A stretch of DNA of 5,146 bases, taken from positions 1 through 5,146 of the forward strand of contig CASEPJ010000167.1 of NCBI GenBank assembly GCA_949289715.1, read 5' to 3'. Positions 1 through 5,146 of the stretch are shown piece by piece. This DNA is from an uncultured Clostridia bacterium (GTDB lineage: Bacteria > Bacillota > Clostridia > Christensenellales > CASEPJ01). The translations under genes were made by a program, and so were the position numbers. A model generated the notes under the pieces. It was given only the letters and a program-made list of their open reading frames with translations, searched no databases and was not told the origin of the DNA. Every line of letters starts with the position of its first letter. The stretch's first letter is position 1.

Positions 1-188
1 AAAAATAAATTGTTTATAAAAAAATTAACCTTTTAATATTGTATGTTTTATTTAGTAATAAGAAAAATTTAATATTATATTGACGTTTATTCAAACCGAT
101 AATTTTACCGTTTTTTTTATAATATTTTTATAATATATAATATTTATAAATTTTGTAGTCAAAATATTAATTATTTTTCTAATTTCTA
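1..188. other. AT-rich upstream region without a supportable gene
   Basis: This stretch is almost entirely A and T, with stops in all frames. It contains three overlapping copies of a TATAATATW-like word between about 118 and 144, next to an eight-T run at 111-118. These look like low-complexity AT sequence, possibly curved or UP-element-like DNA ahead of the gene 1 promoter. The first frame stays open only to a TAA at 34-36, too short to call the tail of an upstream gene. I see no GC-bearing hairpin that would end an upstream transcript. Confidence 0.5.
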
Positions 189-216
189 TTGTATTATTTT
201 TTATTTATGTTATAAT
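189..216 (+). promoter_or_regulatory. Extended -10 promoter for the esterase gene
   Basis: A perfect TATAAT at 211-216 is preceded by TG at 208-209, giving the extended TGN-TATAAT element typical of vegetative promoters in Gram-positive bacteria. A weak -35 (TTGTAT, 189-194) lies 16 bases upstream. Transcription would start near 223, leaving a short leader of about 28 bases that contains the ribosome binding site. In such AT-rich DNA chance TATAAT words are common. The extended element and the position just before the gene are what make this one credible. Confidence 0.6.
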
Positions 217-240
217 ATAAAAAAATATTTTTTATTTTTA

Positions 241-246
241 AGGGAG
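241..246 (+). promoter_or_regulatory. Ribosome binding site of the esterase gene
   Basis: AGGGAG lies five bases before the ATG at 252 and supports that start. The signal peptide also begins exactly there. Confidence 0.75.
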
Positions 247-251
247 AAAAG

Positions 252-1445
252 ATGAAAATAAATAAATTTATAGCGTTTTTTTTATTAATAATTATTATTA
301 CAGTCTCGTGTTTTAATATTACAGCATACGGAGCGGTTAATATGAATGAAATAAAAGAAAAATTCGAAAAAAAAGTTTACACAAAAGAATATTTTAATTT
401 AAATTATAGATTATATATACCGGAAAATATAGAATACGAGCAAGTGCCCATGATTGTTTTTTTGCACGGAGCGGGAGAAAGAGGGGACGATAACGAAACT
501 CAGCTTGTCAATGCTATACTTGAACCTTTTAAAAATCCGGAAAGCAAATTTTACGATTCGGTAATATTGGCGCCGCAATGCCCTGTATATTCCAGATGGG
601 TGGATTACGATTGGAGTTTGGGCAATTACTCTACCGATGAGGTTGTGGAAACCGCAGAGCTTAAAATGCTTGCGGAGCTTATAAAAGAGACCAGTGAAAA
701 TTTAAACATCGACAAACTCCGAATTTATATAATAGGATTGTCAATGGGCGGTTACGGCGCATGGGATATGTTGGTAAGACATGCGGATATTTTTGCCGCA
801 GGGGTGCCTATTTGCGGAGGAGGAGACCCATCCAAAGGAGAATTCCTTTCAGATATGCCCATATTTACTTTTCACGGTTCAAAAGACAGTGTAGTTTCAG
901 TGGAAAATACGAGGGAAATGGTAAATACCATTAATTCCTTCAATAAGGGTAATATTATATATGTTGAATACGAGGGGATGGACCACGGTATTTGGAACGA
1001 CGCAATAACGTATAAAGGCGACAAAGATATACCCTCATTAGAAGATTGGCTGTTTTCTAAAGTAAAACCGCTGCCGGAAAATGTTGAATTGAATAAAAGT
1101 TCTTTTAGCGGTTCGTCGGGCGATAAATTTAAATTGGAGGCAAAAGTTACTCCTTCGGGTACATATATAACTCCTTCTTTTTCTTCAAGTGATACTTCCG
1201 TTGCTACAGTCGACGAGGAGGGAAATGTAACTTTAGTAGGCGAGGGAAGTACAAATATTAAAGTTACGGCAGGGGACATAGTTTCCGTTTGCAGAATTAC
1301 GGTTACAAGCGAAAACGATTTAAAAGTGAATAATGAAATAAAAAATTCTAACAATCTTATCTATTATTTGATTGGCGGTGCGGTTATCGTAGCGGCTGCC
1401 GCAATAATTTTAATAACTATTGCGAAAAGGAAGAAAAAAAGTTAA
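252..1445 (+). CDS. Exported, membrane-anchored alpha/beta-hydrolase esterase (COG4099 type) with a Big_2 domain
   Basis: This 397-residue protein is a serine hydrolase that probably cleaves ester bonds outside the cell. Residues 1-28 form a signal peptide: KINK, then a long hydrophobic core, with likely cleavage after AYG or AYGA. The hydrolase domain spans about 40-270. It shows the oxyanion-hole motif HGAGERG (72-78), the APQCP strand (107-111), the nucleophile elbow GLSMGG with Ser164, the acid Asp212 in GSKD, and His245 in DHG, so the triad is complete. These motifs match the COG4099 'predicted peptidase' group, which includes the Thermotoga EstA-type esterases. A bacterial Ig-like (Big_2) domain covers about 275-352, with the typical SSSDTSVATVDEEGNV signature. 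It is followed by a membrane helix (370-391) and a KRKKKS tail, so the enzyme should stay tethered to the cell surface. There is no LPXTG motif. The real substrate (acetylated or feruloylated glycans, other esters, or peptides) cannot be read from the sequence. Family and fold are fairly certain; the reaction is inferred. Confidence 0.9.
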   Translation: MKINKFIAFFLLIIIITVSCFNITAYGAVNMNEIKEKFEKKVYTKEYFNLNYRLYIPENIEYEQVPMIVFLHGAGERGDDNETQLVNAILEPFKNPESKFYDSVILAPQCPVYSRWVDYDWSLGNYSTDEVVETAELKMLAELIKETSENLNIDKLRIYIIGLSMGGYGAWDMLVRHADIFAAGVPICGGGDPSKGEFLSDMPIFTFHGSKDSVVSVENTREMVNTINSFNKGNIIYVEYEGMDHGIWNDAITYKGDKDIPSLEDWLFSKVKPLPENVELNKSSFSGSSGDKFKLEAKVTPSGTYITPSFSSSDTSVATVDEEGNVTLVGEGSTNIKVTAGDIVSVCRITVTSENDLKVNNEIKNSNNLIYYLIGGAVIVAAAAIILITIAKRKKKS

Positions 1446-1460
1446 TCGTATAAATACGAT
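1445..1460 (+). terminator. Small hairpin on the esterase stop codon, weak terminator candidate
   Basis: ATCGTA (1445-1450) and TACGAT (1455-1460) form a six-base-pair stem with a TAAA loop, beginning on the last base of the stop codon. The stem has only two G-C pairs and the following ATTTACAATTTT is a broken U-tract. It may slow or end transcription or protect the mRNA 3' end, but it is not a convincing intrinsic terminator. Confidence 0.3.
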
Positions 1461-1551
1461 ATTTACAATTTTCCCATTTACACGTTAAATTGCAATTAAG
1501 TTTTGTAATCTTTTATATTTTGAAAAAAAATTTACATTTAATATGAAAGTA

Positions 1552-1596
1552 AAAAATTCGTATAACAAATTAATTGAAAATACATAACGAATTTTT
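1552..1596. repeat. Ten-base inverted repeat overlapping the gene 2 promoter
   Basis: AAAAATTCGT (1552-1561) is repeated exactly in inverted form as ACGAATTTTT (1587-1596), with 25 bases between. The A-run/T-run flanks resemble a bidirectional terminator, which could end the esterase transcript, but the stem has only two G-C pairs and the loop is long. The repeat also brackets the -35 of the predicted gene 2 promoter, and its right arm fills most of the spacer up to the -10. A protein binding both arms could therefore control gene 2. The sequence alone does not decide between these readings. Confidence 0.5.
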
Positions 1597-1601
1597 ATAG
1601 T
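1574..1601 (+). promoter_or_regulatory. Predicted vegetative promoter of the modular surface protein gene
   Basis: TTGAAA (1574-1579) and TATAGT (1596-1601) each match the consensus at five of six positions and are 16 bases apart. Transcription would start near 1608 and give a leader of about 94 bases before the preferred start codon at 1702. The right arm of the inverted repeat 1552-1596 overlaps the spacer and the first base of the -10. Confidence 0.55.
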
Positions 1602-1689
1602 TTTAAAAATATTATGAGTAAATATTAAATGGATTTTACGATATAAAAAGGTATGTTTTATCGGGCGATATTAATGGATGTTTATTTAC

Positions 1690-1694
1690 GGGGG
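1690..1694 (+). promoter_or_regulatory. Ribosome binding site that fixes the gene 2 start at 1702
   Basis: GGGGG at 1690-1694 lies seven bases before the ATG at 1702, a good spacing. The in-frame ATG at 1678 has only a distant GGGCG ahead of it and would place this G-run inside the coding sequence. The later start is therefore preferred. Confidence 0.6.
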
Positions 1695-1701
1695 TAAATT
1701 A

Positions 1702-3657
1702 ATGCAAGAAAATTATCGAGTAGACGAATTGCACAAATATTCGGAAAATTATAATTCTGTTGAATATAACCGCATTAAGGAAAATTCGAAATTTTCGGAA
1801 ACATTTAAATCGACGGAATTTGGCGATTCGGGTGAATCAAAAACATTTTCTAACAACAGACGAAAATCGGTCGAGGCAAGGCGCAGCCGTATAATAAACG
1901 GCACGCTGCTTTCCGCAATGGGAACGGTAGTGGGAGCTACGGTTATTACCGTGGCCATAGTAATTGCCGCCATAATACAAATAAATATTTTATCTTATTT
2001 TATCACCCCTACGAGTATAAACGTAAAATTAAAAATCGATAATGCAAACGATACCAAACTAACGGCATATTTGTATAATGATGACGAATATTATATTCAA
2101 GACGTTTCATTGAAAGATTCCGAATGTAATCTATTTTTTTCTTATCTAAAACCTAATACCCAATATTTTCTTGAAATAAAAGACAAAAATAGTAATTCTT
2201 ATTTATTAAAACAATATACAACAAGCTCCGTAATCGAATTAAACGACATTAAAACGGACGAATTGAACGCTTATATAAAATTGACTCTAAACGAATGGCC
2301 ACACGAAGTTGCGGTATATCTGATTCAAGACGGAGTCAATGTTGCCGAGCCATATATATTAGAGGAAACGGGCGTCGTTAATTTAAGTTTCGGTAATTTA
2401 GCTCCCGATACAAATTATTTGCTTGAAATAAGAGACAATACAAATGTAGTTTATTATTCCGAAACGATCACCACAAAACAAATCGAGAATCCGCTTGAAT
2501 ATAAATTAAATTATATGATGGCCAGCGAAATTTCGCTGTCTTTCGAAAGTGAAAATTTATGCGATTATCCGTATAACGTATATTTGAACGGAGAATTGTG
2601 CGACAACAAACTTGATTTATCGATGCCGAATTTGCTTTTGTCGGGGCTTAGCGGCAACACTTTGTATAATATTCAGATAAAAGATTCGATAACTTCAAAG
2701 CTTTTAATGTGGGAGAATTTTTTAACGCCGAATATAAACGTTATGCTCGATTTTACAGAGCTTTCTCAAGATATCGTAAATACGGGATATATGGTAGATA
2801 ATCCTCAAGCGGAGGAAATAACGGTAAATCTTTATCTAAACGATTATGTGATGAATTCCCAAACATTCAGTGAAAGCGGTCCGTTCAGTACTTTTTTCAG
2901 CGGATGTCAATCTAATACCGAATATTATATTGAAATTACGGATTCTTTAGGAACAGTTCTGTATTCGCATAACGTTAAAACGGCATCTTATTTTATATTC
3001 CCGATGACGGATTTTCAAGAGATTACGGAAAACGGCAAAGACGTTATTTTGATGGAACGTAAATCCGATTTAAGCGAAAACGTATTGGCATTTGAATGCA
3101 CTATACCTTTTGATATAGAAGGAAATATCAGTATTGAATGTATTTCTAGTGAAGGTTACACGTTACCTGTCAATTTTGATTATGCGGGAGAACCGGGCAA
3201 TTATTATATGTGCTACTTGTATAATGAATTTGCCGTTTCAAATATTTATTACGAGTTGCGTTTATACAAAACAGGTGATTCGATGAGCACTCAGATTATA
3301 GAAACAAGATATATCAAAATTGCCGACGAAGAAACTCCCTTTGAAGCACCTTCGTTCGATATTAATATTAATTACAATGAAGATACGTCAATGTTTGAGA
3401 TAGATATTAGTTTATTAAGCGGAACAGAATTTATAGACTCATCCGGCGAAATGGTTTACGAATTAAGAATTATAGATTCAAATACTAACGAGTTGGCGGC
3501 ATTTACCGTAACCGAAGATTTTTTAACAACAACTACGCAAAAACTATTTGCCGAAGGTTCGTACGGTAATGGAAAATATAATTTAATGCTCATATTCATA
3601 CCATATTCGGAAATGCAAAGTTATACGATTTATAGCTGCGAATTTAACATTGAATAG
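1702..3657 (+). CDS. Signal-anchored surface protein with four FN3-like repeats, function unknown
   Basis: I do not recognise this protein beyond its architecture. From 1702 it has 651 residues; an in-frame ATG at 1678 would add eight, and positions here count from that longer form. Residues 9-60 are hydrophilic and rich in Ser, Asn, Glu and Tyr, and probably cytoplasmic. A basic patch, RRKSVEARRSR (61-71), precedes one membrane helix (about 77-105), giving an N-in/C-out signal anchor. Outside follow four beta-rich modules, marked by a recurring [ND]T-x-Y plus LEI-x-D-like motif at 160-169, 244-253, 327-336 and 413-422. This resembles the 'L-x-P-x-T-x-Y' tyrosine-corner strand of fibronectin type III or related Ig-like domains. 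Two further domains (about 438-548 and 557-659) are also beta-rich, and YELRIIDSNTNEL at 594-606 looks like a diverged copy of the same motif. No catalytic motif, cell-wall sorting signal or C-terminal anchor is visible. An adhesive, scaffolding or sensing role is possible but inferred. It has its own promoter and ends in TAG. Confidence 0.85.
   Translation: MQENYRVDELHKYSENYNSVEYNRIKENSKFSETFKSTEFGDSGESKTFSNNRRKSVEARRSRIINGTLLSAMGTVVGATVITVAIVIAAIIQINILSYFITPTSINVKLKIDNANDTKLTAYLYNDDEYYIQDVSLKDSECNLFFSYLKPNTQYFLEIKDKNSNSYLLKQYTTSSVIELNDIKTDELNAYIKLTLNEWPHEVAVYLIQDGVNVAEPYILEETGVVNLSFGNLAPDTNYLLEIRDNTNVVYYSETITTKQIENPLEYKLNYMMASEISLSFESENLCDYPYNVYLNGELCDNKLDLSMPNLLLSGLSGNTLYNIQIKDSITSKLLMWENFLTPNINVMLDFTELSQDIVNTGYMVDNPQAEEITVNLYLNDYVMNSQTFSESGPFSTFFSGCQSNTEYYIEITDSLGTVLYSHNVKTASYFIFPMTDFQEITENGKDVILMERKSDLSENVLAFECTIPFDIEGNISIECISSEGYTLPVNFDYAGEPGNYYMCYLYNEFAVSNIYYELRLYKTGDSMSTQIIETRYIKIADEETPFEAPSFDININYNEDTSMFEIDISLLSGTEFIDSSGEMVYELRIIDSNTNELAAFTVTEDFLTTTTQKLFAEGSYGNGKYNLMLIFIPYSEMQSYTIYSCEFNIE
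2011..2988 (+). repeat. Four tandem ~84-codon FN3-like modules within gene 2
   Basis: The key motifs recur at 84-, 83- and 86-residue spacing: NTQY, DTNY, NTLY and NTEY, each followed by a hydrophobic-acidic strand ending in D (FLEIKD, LLEIRD, NIQIKD, YIEITD). Modules 1 and 2 are also close at DNA level: CTTGAAATAAAAGACAA at 2170-2186 and CTTGAAATAAGAGACAA at 2422-2438 differ at one of 17 positions and lie exactly 252 bases apart. The rest of each module has diverged strongly, so these are old internal duplications with patches still conserved. Confidence 0.75.
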
Positions 3658-3671
3658 TTAAGATGTATAAT
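3644..3671 (+). promoter_or_regulatory. Promoter of the MscS-type gene, straddling the gene 2 stop codon
   Basis: TTAACA (3644-3649, five of six consensus positions) and a perfect TATAAT (3666-3671) are 16 bases apart. The -35 lies within the last codons of gene 2 and the -10 just after its TAG. Transcription would start near 3678, giving the channel gene its own message with a leader of about 155 bases. This is the best consensus match in the spacer. TTGTAT (3774) with TATAAA (3794) is spaced only 14 bases apart and is a poorer choice. Confidence 0.55.
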
Positions 3672-3677
3672 ATGACG

Positions 3678-3832
3678 ATTAAAATTAAAATACAATAAAC
3701 AAATAAAAAAATAATTTTAAAAAATTGAAAATATAAAAAACAAAAAAACAAATGATGAAAAACAAAAACATCGTTGTATTAATCTTCATAAATTATAAAT
3801 AAATTTAATATTTAAAAGCTAAGGAGGAAAAT
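3678..3832 (+). other. A-rich leader region upstream of the MscS-type gene
   Basis: Between 3680 and 3770 the + strand is roughly 70% A with only three G residues, so the RNA should be nearly unstructured. The one local fold I see pairs AATGATG (3751-3757) with CATCGTT (3769-3775) around an 11-base A-rich loop, using one G-U pair. There is no U-tract after it, so it is not a terminator, and nothing matches a riboswitch core I know. Confidence 0.4.
3820..3827 (+). promoter_or_regulatory. Strong ribosome binding site of the MscS-type gene
   Basis: TAAGGAGG, a near-perfect Shine-Dalgarno sequence, ends five bases before the ATG at 3833. It is the strongest site in the window and fixes this start. 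Confidence 0.85.
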
Positions 3833-4867
3833 ATGGAAACAAATAAAAAGGTAAATAAAAAAAGCAATAAATTTTCCCTAATATTTTGCATAATAGGTAT
3901 AATAATTGCTGTAGCTTATTTTGTTTTGCTTATAGCGGGGAAATGGATTTTTGAAGATAACAATGCTTTTTATGTAGGTATCAATATATTTCAAAATAAT
4001 ATACCGGCAGACAGGTGGTTGCGCTCTGTAAGTTATATAATATTTTTTCTAACATTATCCTATGTGTTAAGATTGTTGCTTAAACAACTGGCAAAGTTAT
4101 TAACAAAAGGTAAAGCGCTGACCGATCTCGTTTGCAGTTTTATAAAGTATATTGCCGTTATTGCTCTTATTTTTGCGGTATTGAAAGTTTGGGGAGTTAA
4201 TACAACGGCACTTTTAGCAGGTATAGGAATTTTAAGTTTAATTGTAGGTTTAGGCGCACAACCTTTAATCGAAGATATAATAGCCGGCCTTTTTATCGTT
4301 TTCGAACATATTTTTGATGTAGGCGATATTATTGTGGTTGACGGCTTTAGAGGAACCGTAAAAGAAATAGGTATTCGCACAACTCAAATAGAAGATGCGG
4401 GAGGAGACATAAAAGTCGTTAACAATTCGGATATTCGTACTTTAATAAATATGACAAGTCAGCTTTCTCTTGCCGTGTCCGAGGTGGACGTGGAATACGG
4501 TGAATCGTTGGAAAGGATAGAATTAGTTATAAAAGACAACCTTAAAGAAATCAAAAAAAATATTCCCGATATAGCAGAAGGGCCTTTTTATATGGGAGTT
4601 TCCAAATTAGGTGCATCGGGGGTAACTTTGCGTTTTACGGCAAAGTGTTTGGAATTGCAGAAATTTCAGGTGGAAAGGGATATGAACAGACAAATAAAAT
4701 TGATTTTTGATAAAAATAAAATCAATATACCTTTTACGCAGATAGTTTTGCATAATCCGCCTGTTTTTGAAGAGAAGAACGATAAAGATGAAATAAAAGC
4801 ACAGGAATTCGTAAACGAGCAGCGAGAAATAACCCGTAATATTGACGAAGACGATATTCATAATTGA
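3833..4867 (+). CDS. MscS-family small-conductance mechanosensitive ion channel
   Basis: This 344-residue membrane protein should form a heptameric pore that opens under membrane tension and releases solutes on osmotic downshock. Membrane segments are predicted at about 14-36, 64-83, 99-119 and 124-157. The last is the pore helix TM3, continuing through VGLGAQPLIEDIIAGLF (138-154). The lysine-rich N-terminus suggests N-in topology with one helix more than E. coli MscS. After TM3 come the beta domain (about 160-210, with FDVGDIIVVDGFRGTVKEIGIRTT and the conserved NNSDI) and the cytoplasmic alpha/beta domain (about 211-310). The tail from 312 is charged and mostly acidic. Q143 aligns with Gln112 of E. 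coli MscS, and Pro144 takes the place of the hinge Gly113. E147 and D148 follow in the inner-leaflet part of TM3. The GGDIKVVNNSDI wording is typical of Gram-positive homologues such as the YkuT group. Family assignment is secure. Gating, and any preference for ions or for solutes such as glutamate, are unknown. Confidence 0.93.
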   Translation: METNKKVNKKSNKFSLIFCIIGIIIAVAYFVLLIAGKWIFEDNNAFYVGINIFQNNIPADRWLRSVSYIIFFLTLSYVLRLLLKQLAKLLTKGKALTDLVCSFIKYIAVIALIFAVLKVWGVNTTALLAGIGILSLIVGLGAQPLIEDIIAGLFIVFEHIFDVGDIIVVDGFRGTVKEIGIRTTQIEDAGGDIKVVNNSDIRTLINMTSQLSLAVSEVDVEYGESLERIELVIKDNLKEIKKNIPDIAEGPFYMGVSKLGASGVTLRFTAKCLELQKFQVERDMNRQIKLIFDKNKINIPFTQIVLHNPPVFEEKNDKDEIKAQEFVNEQREITRNIDEDDIHN

Positions 4868-5146
4868 TTTTACGCTTGAAAATTAATTGTTAAGGTACTT
4901 TATATATTATACCTAAAAAGTTTTAATAATTATTGATATTTAATGGTAAATTATTGAAATAAAACGATAAAACAAAAAAATTCATAATTTAATAAATTAA
5001 ATTAGATTATTTTATTTATAATTTCTTATTTAATGAAAGTCGCTATAATAAGTTAAATTATAAAGTTAAAATTAAAAAAAGCGAGGTAAGTTTTCGGTAA
5101 TCGTATTTAATTGGGTATAAAGCAATGTTATTATTAAAATTTATAA
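4868..5146. other. AT-rich downstream region without a supportable complete gene
   Basis: No complete gene is visible in these 279 bases. AGGTA (4893-4897) and TACCT (4910-4914) can form a five-base-pair stem 25 bases after the channel stop codon, but the sequence after it is AAAAAG rather than a U-tract, so it is at best a weak terminator. A TATAAT at 5044-5049 has no good -35. The last 65 bases are slightly richer in G and C. On the minus strand one frame is open from the right edge to a TAA at 5058-5060, which could be the end of a convergent gene. On the plus strand an ATG at 5125 runs off the edge. Neither is supported enough to annotate. Confidence 0.4.
4893..4914 (+). terminator. Weak terminator candidate after the MscS-type gene
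   Basis: A five-base-pair stem (AGGTA/TACCT) with a 12-base AT-only loop is the only GC-bearing hairpin near the 3' end of the channel gene. The downstream TTTT at 4921-4924 is six bases away and short. Stability is probably low. Confidence 0.2.

Noticed and set aside
80..103. TTGACG (80-85) with GATAAT (98-103) as a possible promoter
   Set aside because: The spacer is only 12 bases, too short for a vegetative promoter, and the site is far from the gene.
303..311. Possible lipobox (TVSC) in the esterase signal peptide
   Set aside because: The residue at -3 is Thr rather than Leu, Val or Ile, and the protein already has a C-terminal membrane anchor and a normal signal peptidase I site a few residues later.
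872..1354. Minus-strand open frame of 160 codons opposite the esterase gene
   Set aside because: It lies wholly antisense to a gene with a complete catalytic triad and Big_2 domain, has no ribosome binding site, and its Ser/Thr/Val-rich protein reflects the complementary codons.
1674..1697. Seven-codon leader peptide frame ending just before the gene 2 start
   Set aside because: The frame is tiny, has a poor ribosome binding site and no regulatory codon run; chance is the simpler explanation.
1749..1973. Minus-strand open frame of 74 codons opposite the start of gene 2
   Set aside because: It is antisense to the anchor region of gene 2 and has no supporting signal; a composition shadow.
4060..4380. 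Minus-strand open frame of 106 codons opposite the pore region of the channel gene
   Set aside because: It is antisense to the most conserved part of the MscS-type gene and has no start signals.
4607..4861. Minus-strand open frame of 84 codons opposite the end of the channel gene
   Set aside because: Its Phe/Tyr-rich product is the expected shadow of Lys/Asn/Glu-rich coding DNA on the other strand.
252..4867. Mollicute-type genetic code (TGA read as Trp), suggested by the AT richness
   Set aside because: Trp is encoded by TGG, the channel gene ends in TGA, and the proteins are full length under the standard code.
1..5146. CRISPR array, tRNA or rRNA gene, insertion sequence, or defence/toxin-antitoxin system
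   Set aside because: There are no regularly spaced direct repeats, no cloverleaf or rRNA motifs, no transposase or terminal inverted repeats, and none of the three genes matches a known defence or toxin family.

Overview
The window is a very AT-rich stretch of bacterial DNA holding three complete genes, all on the + strand, separated by gene-poor spacers of 175 to 260 bases. Several features point to a low-GC Firmicute, most likely an anaerobic Clostridia-type or related gut bacterium. These are the base composition, the strong purine-rich ribosome binding sites (AAGGAGG before the third gene), vegetative-type -35/-10 promoters, a bacterial Ig-like (Big_2) domain on a secreted enzyme, and a mechanosensitive channel of the type common in Gram-positive bacteria. 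The three genes end in TAA, TAG and TGA respectively, so the standard bacterial code applies and the recoded-TGA Mollicutes are unlikely. The species cannot be named from this sequence.

Layout: 1-251 is AT-rich leader with an extended -10 promoter just before gene 1. Gene 1 (252-1445) is an exported alpha/beta hydrolase of the COG4099 esterase/'predicted peptidase' type, with an intact Ser-Asp-His triad, a C-terminal Big_2 domain and a C-terminal membrane anchor. The spacer 1446-1701 carries a small hairpin on the stop codon, a 10-bp inverted repeat, and a good promoter threaded through that repeat. Gene 2 (1702-3657) is an unrecognised signal-anchored surface protein whose ectodomain is built from four FN3-like modules of about 84 residues plus two more beta-rich domains. 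A promoter straddles its stop codon and should produce an unusually A-rich leader of about 155 bases before gene 3. Gene 3 (3833-4867) is an MscS-family small-conductance mechanosensitive channel with four predicted membrane segments. The remaining 279 bases hold no gene I can support, only weak signals and a possible end of a convergent gene at the right edge.

All three products sit in or outside the cytoplasmic membrane: an anchored surface hydrolase, an anchored modular surface protein and a channel. Each gene appears to have its own promoter, so they are better read as three neighbouring single-gene units than as one operon, and a shared pathway is not demonstrated. I found no mobile element, CRISPR array, tRNA, rRNA or recognisable defence system. 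The most interesting unknown is gene 2 together with the inverted repeat around its promoter.
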